Below, piece after piece: positions 24,301 through 36,359 of a DNA stretch of 62,000 bases (positions are counted from its first letter, which is position 1; each line of letters opens with the position of its first letter). The position numbers were made by a program, and so were the translations under genes. Below the pieces are notes generated by a model that saw only the letters and a program-made list of their open reading frames with translations, was not told where the DNA came from and searched no databases. Origin of the DNA: Branchiostoma floridae (lineage: Eukaryota; Chordata; Leptocardii; Amphioxiformes; Branchiostomatidae); the NCBI RefSeq assembly GCF_000003815.2, contig NC_049982.1, positions 18,281,534 through 18,343,533 of the forward strand, in the 5' to 3' direction.

Positions 24301-26660
24301 TGACAAGTGCAACTTGAGGTAGACTATGGTCTAAAACAGGTTGTTGTGTATACCTTGCTGTGAAAGGGCAATCCCAAAAGTAACTAGTTTCCAGGCGAAA
24401 AACTTTGAAATTCATCTTTAAGTGCGTCATTAATATTCAATAAACCTACAGTGAGATATTTCTTCAAACTTTTGACGTCCCCAGTACTGTAACGCATTAC
24501 TGGCATAGACTCGAGTCGAGTCCCTGCGAGTTCTAACGTTACATAGTTATTGTACGCAACGAAGTTTATAGGAGTAAGGAGGCCTTGTGATATAACCTCC
24601 TTGATCAGAGCATGTTTTTATACAGAAAAATGTACTTGGAAGTTACAGGATACTAAACTTAATTGTAGAAGAACGTTACTGTCGCGGCCCTTATACTTGA
24701 GGGTTGTTTGTGTAATCGAGACATCTTACACGTGTCTCAACCCTACATAATGATAACTGTGGTGACCGTCTTGGTTAATCTGCGGCCATCTTGGAACCAA
24801 CAAAATACACTCTCATAAATTAAACGAACCGCAGCGGCCGTGAATATGGCGTTTTGTGATATTTTAGGGGGGTCTCTATACCATTGCTCCACGTGAAGAC
24901 TTCTAGGAAGTGGTAAGGAAGAACCAAGGTCAAGGCGATACTGGTCGGCGGGGAGTTGGCAAGCACAACATGTGTCTTGAGTGACATATTCAGGGGCGGT
25001 ATATGGCGGGGGCACTCCAGTACTGCCGGCGCTTCTTACACTAACCCTTCTGGAAACCGAACGGGGAATCACGTACTTCTCCCCAGACATGCAAAACATA
25101 GACAATAGAAAAAAAGAGGAACTTGAGTCGAAAGATGCCATTATCTTGTTAAGTAGGGAAACTCTTAAGACCTCATGCCAGGGTATTGTCACTTCTTACT
25201 CCTGACTGGGAGGAGCCCTCCCATCCAAAGCTTGACTGAATTCTTTTTTTTTTGTCTTGCCAGTTTTTTTCTCTCATTTTGAGCCCAGGTATTTCACTAG
25301 ATTGTCCCTGAATCTTATGCATGACCGCCATCTTTGTCTCCTGCACTCTCCTATGTCAACTCAGGGGCTCTAGTAGTCCACCTGTTGTTCTGTAACCCGC
25401 CCAGTGGTGTTAACGTTTGGCTATATCAGTAATGTTGTCCGTGTCACCTATCGGGAGTCATGTGATGCCACGCATGATCCTCTCCGTTGATACCGGAAAA
25501 TTCCCATTATATTGTATATGTACATTGCAGTGGCACCTGTAGACAGCATTGCTCTATCAATGCGTTATTTATTTCGAGTTATCAGATAGTTTTTCGTGGA
25601 AGGTTTTAAACAGGCATTGTACATTCCAGCTGTTACATGAAGCAGACCTGGGGTGGCCATCTTTTGACATTGTGTCTACTCCAGCCACACCTTTCAGATA
25701 TATGAATGTTTTCGTTCTTCTTGATAGATATGTCGCCATTGGGCGTTTACGGCACTTGTGGCCATAAATAATGCCCCCTTCGACTCACTTGTGCCCTAGG
25801 TGCACTCGTTACTCACAGGGCACTATACTATAGAAAAAGGTATCTAAGTACACCCAGGTTTTTAGACTCGTGCACTGGCGCCGCGCCAGACGGTCATGTC
25901 CGCCATGTTCTATTTGCGATCAATTGAGGAGAACAGGTGAAACGTTGCGCAACACTCCCTCACCAAAAGGCTCGTTCCCAAACAACTTGTGTGAGCAAAT
26001 AGCTCAGATATTCCACCAATTTGACAAACATGTTGGTCTTGTTGCATCATCCTAGTATTATGTCGCATGTTCATCAGCATCAACTTTGGCCGTGTGCCAG
26101 GAATACACAATGGGGCAGCCAGGTGCCAGGTACGGGACGGTCCGGCTATTGTTGGTGATGCACGACGTAAATATTTCATATGCTTCTATATCATGAAGGT
26201 GATCAATATAGAGATGCCCTATGGAAATTAGAAATGTAAGTGTTCCATTGCAGTTTAGTAAATTCACGAACACATGTACTTGTATGTAACGTATACTCCA
26301 CCAAAAGTCTCTATGGGTTGAGAAATTAGTGGATTGCACCAAAATAGGGCCACTGTTCCGTTCACGGCTGCCCACTCTTTCTGACGTGCATTCCTATTAG
26401 CTATGGCCGGCAAAATCCTCTGGCAAAATAATCCTCAAATTTTGCCCAATTTCTAAAATTAAATCCGCAGACAGGTTTGGCGGAGACTACTTGTCACCAA
26501 GGAGGTTTAAAATTTGTCTCCAAATGAATTCGGTAATCAGGAACGTATACATGGAGGCATGTTTTTCACTTGTTTAGCAAATTAAATAACATGTATCATC
26601 TTCATCAATCACGGTTATGAGTTTGGTGACGACACAGAGTTGCCATGTAGCCTGACGCGC
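18361..26660. other. Long gene-poor region
   Basis: About 8 kb with many 60-90 codon frames on both strands but no recognisable domain, no coherent exon chain and no tRNA-like cloverleaf. Two GC-rich patches (about 21225-21310 and 24115-24235) stand out from the AT-rich surroundings but have no recognisable identity. The only frame worth a second look is 24743-25192 (minus), listed separately. Confidence 0.45.
24743..25192 (-). CDS. Hypothetical 149-codon ORF with a PPPY motif
   Basis: The longest unexplained minus-strand frame in the gene-poor region. An inner ATG at about 25099 starts MSGEKYVIPRSVSRRVSVR; a PPPYTAPEY segment and a CCACQLP cysteine cluster follow. GC-rich codons between about 24950 and 25070 look more coding-like than the flanks. 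PPxY motifs bind WW domains, but no family is recognised and no splice partner was found. It may be chance or an exon of an unassembled gene. Confidence 0.2.
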   Translation of the reverse strand: MTIPWHEVLRVSLLNKIMASFDSSSSFFLLSMFCMSGEKYVIPRSVSRRVSVRSAGSTGVPPPYTAPEYVTQDTCCACQLPADQYRLDLGSSLPLPRSLHVEQWYRDPPKISQNAIFTAAAVRLIYESVFCWFQDGRRLTKTVTTVIIM

Positions 26661-26667
26661 TCCTAGC

Positions 26668-27820
26668 GGCCGGTGTGACAGCGATCTCGCCCCCCCGTGA
26701 TCTCGCCCCCCCCCCCGGGGGCGAAATCACTAGCGATCTCGCCCCCCCGGGGCGAAATCACTAGCGATCTCGCCCTCCCCGGCTAGTGATCTCGCCCCCC
26801 TACCTCGCCCCCCTTTAGCGATTTCGCCCCCCCCCCAAAAAACGGGTTTACATGACATTTTAGAAGTTGATTGGAATAAATCACAAAATGCAGTTTCAGA
26901 ATGATATAAGTACACAAGTTTGATACATAACTCCATTCATAGTATCAAAATTAACGTAATTACATGGTAATAAGATAGTTGAACTAATTGTTTCAGACAA
27001 GGAGGGTTGGGTCCCTTGTATTCCCATTATTGCATATACCTGAGTCTTGACATAAGATGTATTTCATTGTATTCACCTGTCCTCAAGCAACCTACATATC
27101 TCCAATATAAGGTCTCTACCATGAAGTGACCACAAAAGAACTATGTAATGTCTTTTTTATGCAAATATTAGGCATTAATTAGAATAACGCACATTTTGGT
27201 ATATGCACCTGGCCAAGGGATATCTTCACCTCCAAAATGACTGTTTTTTTCTAGTATTTAGGAACTGATGCATTTACCCGTGTTTCTTAAGACTAGTACT
27301 TTACCAGTGTTTGTGTATCATTTAGCAACAGCTATATCAACTTGCGCGTAGATAGTGTTTATAATGAGAAACTATTATTCACGTGTGTTTTTGGTAGTGC
27401 TTTGGAAATGTTTCCAGCACAAGAAAGAAAACACTGTGACAAATTGAAAACATATACCTGACGTATTCCGTACCATAGACGGTGTTTATACGTTCGCAGT
27501 AGCACTGTTTTTATGCCACCTCAGCTGCAAAAATTGTCTTTTTCACGTCGATGTCATGTTTGCACCGAACAATATAGTATCGACTTTCGAGGTATGACAT
27601 CTTACGGTACGGTAATAAGATGCCATATAGGTACCAGGTAACACACCATATACGTTACTCCCCAAGTGCAGTATAGTACCAGGTAGCGCACCTGTAATAT
27701 GTAGTAACCAGCTGCTCTTGGGGGGGGGGCGAAAACGCTAAAGGGGGGCGAAAACGCTAGTGATCTCGCCCCCCGGGGGGGCGAGATCGCAGGGGGGGCG
27801 AGATCGCTGTCACACCGGCC
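26668..27820. mobile_element. 1.15-kb fold-back element with C-tract subterminal arrays
   Basis: GGCCGGTGTGACAGCGATCT followed by CGCCCCCC at 26668 is mirrored exactly at 27792-27820. Inside the left end, variants of GCGATCTCGCCCCC (GTGATCTCG..., GCGATTTCG...) repeat at least six times between 26681 and 26835. The right end (27720-27810) carries the same units in inverted orientation plus GCGAAAACGCT versions. The interior (26850-27720) is AT-rich and has no gene, though GTACCAGGTA occurs twice near 27630-27690. Both junctions abut TA (CCTAGC|GGCC and GGCC|TACA). This looks like a non-autonomous fold-back DNA transposon. Confidence 0.75.
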
Positions 27821-30800
27821 TACATTGTGTAAACACAGGCTAAGTTGCCACTAGAGCGTTTTACAGGCAATTTTGAGTATATGACAATGTTTATGTGCAA
27901 GTTCTTGTCCGAGAGCTCTCTTTGCAACCGGGAACATACAGAATATATAGTAAACATACTTAAAATACAAGACTTTGGTATAGGTAACAATGGTGACTAT
28001 AACAAGTGACTATTCTAGCAATACTATGGACTACTGTGAGCTACGATCTAAGCATTTGGGGTTTGACTTCTTTTCTGGAAGCAGTGAAAGACAAAGTGTC
28101 CCACTATGTCTATAATGAGTGGGTGATGTTTTTGAACGTAAACGTAACAGGATTATAGTTTTATTTTCGTCAGTAAACGTTTGCAACTTTTTGTAAGTTT
28201 TGCAGGCCTCTTCGAATAGCTCTTTTCTTTCCTGGTCGTTAGAGAGGCAGAAATAAAATGTATTTCGCCTTCCACCTGTCCGTAGATACCTGTCGTCGCA
28301 CTCAGAGAACATACCATAGGTGCCTAGCTATATAGGGACTAGTCATCCCTATGTACGTCAGAGAAGACAATTGACCTTTTCAAAAACAAGTAGATATGGG
28401 GGTATGTAATTGCAAAAGGCGTGACCTCTCCATCTGAAATGACGTACGCTCGTCAATTTCCGTAGCGGTGGATTTTTACAGGATGGGCTTGAGGGCCTCG
28501 TGGTTAACTACCCCTGGATATGTGTGACGCCCTAGCGTCATGCGAGTCGGGCAACAGAAAAGATGAAAAGTACATGGCATGATGAGAATATGGATTATTT
28601 CTTTGTCAATGCTGACAGCTGGTTAAAGTCTATGACGTCTTGTGTACAATAGAACGAAGACATGATACATTACATATAGTCATTGTGGTGATACTGTGTG
28701 TAATTGGAATTATTCACCTGAATAAAGTTTATATTTTTGAAGCACATCTTTTCTTTCTACCTATCCCTCACCACACACTCTAGCCGACAACGCCCACAAA
28801 ATGACCTCTGGGCTCTTTTGTGGCAAACAAGGCACACAGGGAAAAGTTTCGAGGTCAAAGCCAGGTCACGTCCTGACCGAGGTAAAGTTTAGGTGGACAA
28901 GAGTAACCTTGTGTCTTACGTAACGCCTACCATATGTCTAGATGGGTATTCAGACCTATCCACTTCATTTTATGTCTTAGTCAATTTTGTCACAGAATAG
29001 TGATTCGGAAGTATGACTGTTAGTGACTTTCATAGAGCATCTTCATTCGCACGATTAATACATCAATCGATCCCTTGATCGATAGGCCTCACCACACCAA
29101 GATAACATCGAGTGGTCACAAAAAGGAGACACATCAGGTTGATACACTGACATTCTTTATAAAAATACAAAATGTAGTCCTTGCAGAATGGTGACCTCTG
29201 TAACTTCAGATAGCGGCATGTATCACTATCAGTCATCTCTCGTTCTGTCACGACTTTCTGTGTTGTTGCCAACAGAAACTAAAGTCACATCTGCCGGCTG
29301 TAGTGAAACTGTCTCTTATCACTTCCTGCAGAACCTTGCGGGACTCTGGGGGATTATTACGGCCACGGTGCAGTTGAACGAAACAAAACATGCCGGTTTT
29401 ACAGTGTTTAGATTATCGTTTTAAAGTTTTGACCGTTTTACCCGCCAGGGCGCAAAGTCCATGTTTGACAGTAAACTTTAAGTACTTGTTGTAACGTTTC
29501 CATATCTCAGCGTAAAAGTTAAGGGATAATGTTATAAACATTCGTTCATCATATGAAAGTAAAGTTAGTATATTGCAGTGCAGGAGCATTGCAAAATGTA
29601 CATGGCCCAGAATACTTAGTAATGAAATGTCATTAAGCCAGGTGTAGTCTTCCAGGCCGCCCTTCAATTTAAGCAAAGACATCTTAACGTTAAAAGCGGA
29701 ATAGGCACTGCAGCATGCGGTTCGTAAGATGAGTTGAATTGACAGCTTGTTCATTTCAAGTTTGCATCAGTTTACACCCTAAGTTACTCATCCTTGCTCT
29801 ATCACTACATATCAATTGATGAATCAACCATCTCGTTAGCTAAACTATTTTGCTGACTCAGCGAAGACATCCCGGCCCACGCGGTCCCGCTAGCTTTCTC
29901 AGAAGGTGGTAGAGAGACGTAAGTCCTGGCGCCGCCGACTTGACACAGAACATATGTGGCTACCGGCCGGCCAGGTCACGAGCTTCAACATGTCAGCGTT
30001 ACACAACTCTCTAGACGGTACTTAAACTGGAACTGGAAACTTCCAAGACATTGAGCAGCTGAGGTTACTAACAAGAACTCAGAAGTTCACGTGACAGACC
30101 AGGAGCGGTAAACCTGGTTATGTCATTTGGATTGCGAGCTGGCGAAAGACGTGTCTCACGTGCGTGATCCATTGATTTGAAAAACTCCTTTCTTTGCTAC
30201 TTTGTTAGTTCAATGAGACACTGGAAAGATTTTAGATAAGTCGAGGTCAAAATTTAATACACACTCAACTAACAAATTACCAATACGTAACACCTATACT
30301 GAAATGTCCTATTCAGCTGATCCAGAAAATTTCACCCTATCACTGCATGATTTGCGTTGTGGTGGCCCAAACAACAACGAAGCAATTAAAGTAGAAGACA
30401 TAATCCGAACTAGCCACTACCAGGCTCCACGTGTTGCTAGAGAAATTGGCCAAATACACAGATACTTTCGGAGGAGTTATCCAGCACGGGGGTATGCGAT
30501 CCCAGGAGAGTAAAGTTTATCTGGAGGCTACGCATATGAACAGTACTTAATTTCAGCACTTAATTTCAACATAGTCGAGTACTAATAATAGAACGACCGG
30601 TAGTATGAGTTGGATGACTGTGTGCTAATTTGAGACTTATTACGCCTGGCAGGTTTGGGCACGATTTGGCACGAAGTCGTGCTCGTGTGCTGTAGATAAT
30701 CACCTGGCGCTGAGTCATTCTCACAAAATTAGGACTGTGGCGTCTTTATCGGGACTGTGACGTCTTTATCGGGCAGTCTCGTCCTGTCTCGGGACAACCT

Positions 30801-31440
30801 GGCTGAAGAAATCAATGCACAAGATCTAGTCACCTTTCGTTGTCATTTTCAGTACACTTTCAATGAGTGTAAGGATATGAGAGGGCATGTACTAGTAGTT
30901 GCCAGGGTGTCATCCACAGGTGCCATCCTAGCTAGTTCTCCATGGCTTCAACCATAGTTGTTTAGTGGGGAGAAGGATATAGCCGGCAATGTAATCCTAA
31001 TTGGTTAACCAGGCCCCCACGTCTAAAGCTAGTCTGGGTGACACCCTAGTTTCTTTAACCCCCCCCCCCCCCCTTTCTTCATGTACGAGGATGGCACCAA
31101 TGCAGATATTGTGAAATCAGTACAGAGATCGTCCGACGTCTGATTCGGTGACACATAATCTACTATGACATCCCATACAACGCCCCATGTTTCAGAAAAA
31201 AACAATTCGAGATTGATATCTTGCACTAATCGGGCGTTTTATGATGCTCTCTAAAACTTTCATGAATGTGACAAAAGCGCCGTGCTTCGTCGCCATTTAA
31301 AACTGCAGTAACATGTGGATATAGAATTTGACGATAAAAATTTCCGCCCTTTTCAACATAAAACCGTTTTCGCCATTTTCAACATACAATGAGTTAAAAA
31401 TCAGGTACATGATTTCTGAGACACACACTTAGCTATCATT
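27821..31440. other. Intergenic, no supported gene
   Basis: Frames at 28031-28312 (minus), 29413-29754 (minus) and 30304-30513/30757-30957 (plus) lack similarity and exon context. A 21-bp unit (GGACTGTGACGTCTTTATCG) is tandemly doubled near 30731-30772, and a C-homopolymer of about 15 lies at 31060-31075. Confidence 0.45.
28852..28868 (+). promoter_or_regulatory. Perfect DR5 nuclear-receptor element
   Basis: AGGTCA (28852-28857), five bases (AAGCC), AGGTCA (28863-28868). A direct repeat spaced by five is the classical binding arrangement for retinoic-acid receptor/RXR heterodimers. It lies far from any annotated gene; the nearest are TMEM86 to the right and the ETS gene to the left. Confidence 0.4.
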
Positions 31441-31458
31441 TAAGATTTAACAGCAAGC

Positions 31459-31464
31459 TTTATT
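31459..31464 (-). terminator. Poly(A) signal of TMEM86
   Basis: AATAAA on the minus strand about 220 bp beyond the stop codon at 31687. Confidence 0.5.
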
Positions 31465-31686
31465 GGCACGACAAAAAGTACAGTGACTTTTGTATGATCA
31501 AATATAAACTACAAAAAAAAGGTGAATACAGAATAAAATTTATACGCAAATGATGAAGTACTGGTACCAAACTGCTTTTAACATGGTTGAGACAAATACA
31601 ACACGTGAAATGTTCTTGGAATTGCAGGCTTTTGCTTTACATCGGTCATATAAATAAATGAAAAGATTTCTTATTCTAGTTTTTTT

Positions 31687-33639
31687 TTACTCTTTTTTCT
31701 TCCTCAGGTCCACCCGATTTTCCATGACGGACAGTGCTATAAGAAGCTGTGCGGTGAAGTACGTGGCCATGTTGGAGACCCGGGGGTAGGGGAGGGGGGT
31801 GCGGAACTTGTCCACGGCCAGGATAAAGTCAGAAATGGCGAACAGAACGGCGCCTGCGCACGCCGACAGACGAGGTAACGTGGCGGCCTGACGTAACCGT
31901 GCGGCGGCTGACAGCGTCATGGAGGAGATCAGCACAACGTAGATTGCCACTACTGTCGTCTGCACGCCCTTCAACCCCGGGAGGAGGTACCCATAGGACA
32001 CACAGGCTATCACCATGGTGACGTACGCCAGGGGGTCGATCGTCAGGTGTCTCAGACCGAACGAGAAGGAGTAGAGAAGATGGGTGACGGAGAACACAAT
32101 GACACCTTCGGGAAGGGATATAATAGAGATGTTATTTACAGGTAGATTTTCAATGTAAAAAGATGTTGAAATATGTTTCATTTATTCTTACGATCTACCA
32201 ATGGATATAGGTTACTCACTATTTTGTAAAAATTACACAACAGTATTGATAGTTTTCCTTAATTTTACAAGTGACTGGGGAAAAGTATAAGATGATAGTT
32301 TTCTTTAATATATAATCACGTATGACATATGCACAAAACTTGCACAATACAAACATGCACAAGCTATGTGATTGGGAGTATATGTAAAGGACATCTTGCA
32401 TCCGTTATTAGTTTTATTTTTTCTTAATTCGCCTTACCATACAAGAACCATTCTGGTGAGTGGTGCCAGTACATGCAGTAGTCACCGAGAGCTGAGGTAA
32501 ACAAGCCGACCGCTAGGAGGCGCGCGTAAGTGGATCCACACTTCTGCTCCACCTTCACAAGACCAAAAGAACCAGAGAAAGACAAAATATACAACGAAAT
32601 GTTACCTATGTGTATTTGTATTTGAGTAGAAAACGTGCACTTTTAAGCTCTGTCGTAAACAAGAACTAAGATGATATCATGTAGAGACAGCAAGCAAAAC
32701 TTCTTCGGCCAGATAGAATATATCTAAGACAGCGTAGAGTGGCTGTGCTCCATTACTTGAGAGTGATAGAAAATACATGTACCTTCCTAGACAAAAAAGA
32801 TGATGAAAATCTAGCTAGCCAACTGGTATGCACGTTGTCACTACCACTACTTCACCATGCATGCGTCGTGGCCTCCATTGGGACTCAAAGACGAGTGGAG
32901 TCTTAACTTGTTGACAGTTAGTTACAGGTATCATATGTAACGTTACTACTTACATAATACTTTCTCCATCCCGTTCTTAGTGTCTAACGGGGAAACTCAA
33001 TAGACCGTTTTCAACATTTACCCAAACCAGCTTTAGTCACGCCTGGAGACCACTCAGACGCGCCACTGTATTCCCTCAGGATAGCAATCTTTCTAGCAGC
33101 TCTGAACGACATGCCATGTTTGGTACAATCAAAGGCGCGTGCAACACGCCGTCTGTCCAGACCACAGCTTTTAAGTTTACAATGAGGACCACAGTGCCAG
33201 GAGTATGCACTAAATTATGTATGGCTACAGATTGTTGTGCTGGACGGTGCTGCTGGAAGCTAGGAGCCCGTGTGCGTTTCAGACAGAGCATTATTGTGTG
33301 TCACAGTGTGTGGAGAACAGGCAGCGTTGTGCAATGTACATCTACTATTAAAGTACTCTACTCTAAACGTTACGTTGTGCTGTTCATCCGTACTCAGTGT
33401 TGTACAGAAACGCACAGACGCAAAAGTCATATTATAGAGAATCTAGATCTAAATCTATCTGCAATGTAACCTTATTATCACCTGACCGATCCTGACGAAA
33501 AACTCACCTGTACAAAGACGCCCAGAGCAGCGACCGGAAGACATTTTACGAAGCCTTTGACCGAATCTAGAGGCAACTCAGGAACGCCAAACAATAAGTA
33601 CACGACTAGTGCAGCAACGAACAGTAAAAGGGTCTTCAT
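31687..33639 (-). CDS. TMEM86: TMEM86-type lysoplasmalogenase (YhhN family)
   Basis: Three minus-strand exons, 33508-33639, 32438-32552 and 31687-32105, joining in phase with GT/AG borders, encode 221 residues. Family hallmarks in order: KCLPV near residue 33, GLFTSALGDYCMYW, VTHLLYSFSFG, LLFAISDF-like VLFAISDFILAVDKF, and NMATYFTAQLLIALS near the end. About eight hydrophobic helices fit the YhhN fold. Vertebrate TMEM86A/B hydrolyse the vinyl-ether bond of lysoplasmalogens at the ER; the two Asp residues in the GD and SD motifs are present here. Assignment to A or B is not attempted. The basic tail ends RKKKE. Intron 1 (32553-33507) contains a 117-codon plus-strand frame that I do not support. 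Confidence 0.9.
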
Positions 33640-34532
33640 TCTGTACCAGACACGGCTATGTTGTTCTGATCTGTGTTGAATGTACACACAGGTGAACAGG
33701 GCAGGTCTAAGCAGCTAGCAGCCCACTTCTAATCTTAGGAACCTCTGACCTCACCTGTTTATAGAGGGTTAAAGGTTGAAGGAACGAACCATTATTTCAC
33801 GGGAAGTGACCCCTGTACTACCAGACAGGACCAAATGAAGTCATGGAATCCTTGTTTGAACCCCATGATGAAGTGGAGTGAAATGGAACAAATACGCATG
33901 CTGTCAATATGACACCGATTTATCTCGCACATCAGTCAACCTACTGAAAACCTTCGAATGGCTCATCTTCTGTTGCAACGAGAAAAATGTTGTGCTATAT
34001 ATATAGATACTCCAGTATATCGTCTGTACTTAAGTCGGATTCATTCTACCACAACACATACCACAAAAACCTCTGGAGACACATGCATATACACATAGCC
34101 ATATTTTGATATGTCTATGTTTAATTAACGTTAACGTTGTATGCATATATACTGCTTTTACCACGGACCAGTTAGTGGCTGCAATATAGAGGATTAATGA
34201 TTACATGTCGACTAGTGGAGAATATTACTGAATGCTGAACGATCTAAAGACACGTTACAGGGAGTGTCAGGCATATAAATTTATATGAACAACGCTGAAA
34301 CGTGGACTTGACCAAAATTGAATTAAAGCCCAAGAGCAATGCGTGGGCAATGCAACCGTGGAATACTTGTTATTTGCCCTCGTTGTTCAAACTTCGTGCC
34401 TTCAGGGTACTTGTTTGTTCTACACTCTCTGTGTGCCTGTACTAAAGTCCAAAAACACAAACCCTCGTTGCCACAGAGATGATGATTACACCAGTAGGTG
34501 TGTCGAGGTTTGAGCTAGGTCACGCGTACGGG
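33640..34532. other. Intergenic spacer between TMEM86 and paralogue 1
   Basis: The divergent spacer between TMEM86 (minus) and the first LYGPL-family gene (plus). AT-rich with no gene. Confidence 0.5.
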
Positions 34533-34912
34533 TCTTGAACAAAAGGACTGACGAAAGCGAAAGCAAATCCGCCCAAATGGTATCTGTTCGCCTCAAGCAT
34601 TTCTTGCAAACGCTACCCGTGTGAGCGCGTGTACATCAGCAAGCCCAAGGTTTATCGAAAACGCCGACAAGTTTCCCGCACAGAAATCGACCAACACACC
34701 GGTAGGTATTTTTTTTTCACAATTACAGACTAGAAGACGACTGAGGAGTGGCATGACTAGTAGATCAGACTGGCTGTTGAGTCCCCGGCATACCTGTATT
34801 CGTACCTGTTCAAAACTAACATGGCGTGATCGCCATATTATTTCCATGACTGCACGCGGCAGACCATTGTTAGCCCTTGGTTAGCCTAAGATGTTCTACA
34901 TTTTCCCAACAG
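34533..34912 (+). promoter_or_regulatory. 5' region and likely non-coding exon of paralogue 1
   Basis: From TCTTGAACAAAAGGAC (34533-34548) onward this region aligns with 37293 onward upstream of paralogue 2. Both copies keep a donor-like GGTAGGTA (34701 and 37431) and an acceptor (CAACAG at 34912 and 37661) shortly before the ATG. That suggests a non-coding first exon ending near 34701, then an intron of about 210 bp. Confidence 0.5.
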
Positions 34913-34925
34913 GACAGAAGTCAGC

Positions 34926-36359
34926 ATGGCACAGTTGATGGCAACATTGAGAGGCCAGGTTTGGCAGACGACAACACGGGTTCAGGTGTCGGGTCATTGT
35001 AGACGTCTGAAATATGTAACGAACCGCTCCATGTTCACCGAAGAGAACAGCCAAGTACAACGTTCGCTCGTCAGGCGGGCTGCTGGACATTACAACCCAG
35101 GGCGATCGTTTTGCACAGAGGCGGCCCCATCTACTGGTGCCCGACAGGTAGAGCTCTAGTTATGATATATTCTGTTTTTGTTGCAACTGAATACCAGTCC
35201 TGTAATGCTTGACGCTAAATAGCTATTAACATGACAGAATGCAACATAATTTACGACATATCAATGAGAAAACAAAGTTAATACCTGTCGTGTATAAGAG
35301 ACTAGCTGTCGGTAACTAATATGTTATAGGTTTCCCATGACATGCAATGACTATATAGGCTCATAAACTCGTCGTTCTTGCAATGACTACTATCTACTTG
35401 AGCTAACGCAGTATTTTTTCAATGGAGAGTTATTTGATTACCTAGGCAGTGTGTATTACAGAAACCAAATGTCAACGAAAAAAAATTTGAAAGCATAAAA
35501 CGAAATGTGCTCTGTGCCCAGTATGTGTACTTTTTAGTCTTCGATACAAGTTCTCTAAATATTTTTGTCACAGGCACGGAGCCGGTGGTGGGACCGGCTG
35601 ACAGTGGTGGGCCCTTTGTCTGTCGCACTTTTGGGATTGTGGATAGACTGGAGAGTGAGGCAGGTGGAGAACAGGAAGGAGGAGACCAGAAAGAAGACGG
35701 AGACCAGACGGAACCAATTGGCACACGTGAATAATCAGCTGGCTAATCTGTACGGCCCCCTACATGGTAACAGACTGGCCACGGACATGGCGTACAAAAA
35801 AGTCCTTTCCAAAAACAGACATACGAAAATGGACTATAACGACCCAGAAAAGGAAGGGCTTCAGACATACTTGGAGGATGCCAAGATAGAATGGCAGAAA
35901 AAAGGCTGGCTTGAAAGATGGTGGAATGATCCTAGCGCTCCTAATCGAGGACGAAGCATGTTGACAAGGTGGCGCCGGTACCTGCTGTACGTCATCCACC
36001 CGCTGGACCTGCAAGCAGAAGAAATCATTCGCACCAACATGCATCTCGTTGACAACAGCGACGAGAAGAACGCAGAGCTCTTCCAGAAGTTTTTGTTCCA
36101 TGTGAATTACCAGAAATTCATCGTGGCCAACTGGGAGGATAGGGGGTTCGTAGTTGCTGTCTTGAAGAACTACAGAGACGGAGACTTTGATCTGTGGAGC
36201 AATTCAGGCATCTTGGAAGAGGACACAGCTTTCCTCCAAGAAATTCTCCCCAAACTGCAAACTCACGTGGAACAAACTTACACCAAACTCGTGAAACGGC
36301 AACAGCAGCTGATGGAAGGGTTGAAAATGGAAGATTACGAAAACAAAAACTCGGTGTAG
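34926..36359 (+). CDS. Presequence-bearing, membrane-anchored LYGPL-family protein (paralogue 1)
   Basis: Two exons, 34926-35147 and 35574-36359, phase 0 with CAG|GTAGAG and TTGTCACAG|GCA borders, encode 335 residues. Residues 1-74 are rich in Arg, poor in acids and end near RSFCTEAA, typical of a mitochondrial presequence with a processing site. Residues about 80-97 (LTVVGPLSVALLGLWI) form one membrane helix. A charged linker (about 100-120) follows, then a helical domain: RNQLAHVNNQLANLYGPLHG, RWRRYLLYVIHPLD, EEIIRTNMHLV, FLFHVNYQKFIVANW, DGDFDLW, and a C-terminal coiled segment ending NKNSV. The order (QLxxLYGPL, W..PL, adLl, HVxxY..W, GDF) recalls uncharacterised bacterial proteins I remember; no animal family is recognised. 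Localisation and function are inference. Confidence 0.75.

Noticed and set aside
26730-26936. 68-codon Gly/Arg-rich minus-strand ORF
   Set aside because: Translation of the C-rich arrays of the fold-back element.
28031-28312. 93-codon minus-strand ORF containing QERKELFEEACKTYKKL
   Set aside because: Helix-like but isolated, no splice partners and no recognised family.
33116-33469. 117-codon plus-strand ORF with many Cys
   Set aside because: Lies in TMEM86 intron 1, no similarity and no splice context; a decayed transposon fragment is possible but not supported.
35565-35573. Exon 2 of paralogue 1 as an independent gene start
   Set aside because: The frame has no ATG at this point; the TTGTCACAG just before GCA is a splice acceptor and joins exon 1 in phase.
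35760-36101. 113-codon minus-strand ORF opposite paralogue 1
   Set aside because: Shadow of the coding exon; the plus strand has the conserved family motifs and splice sites.
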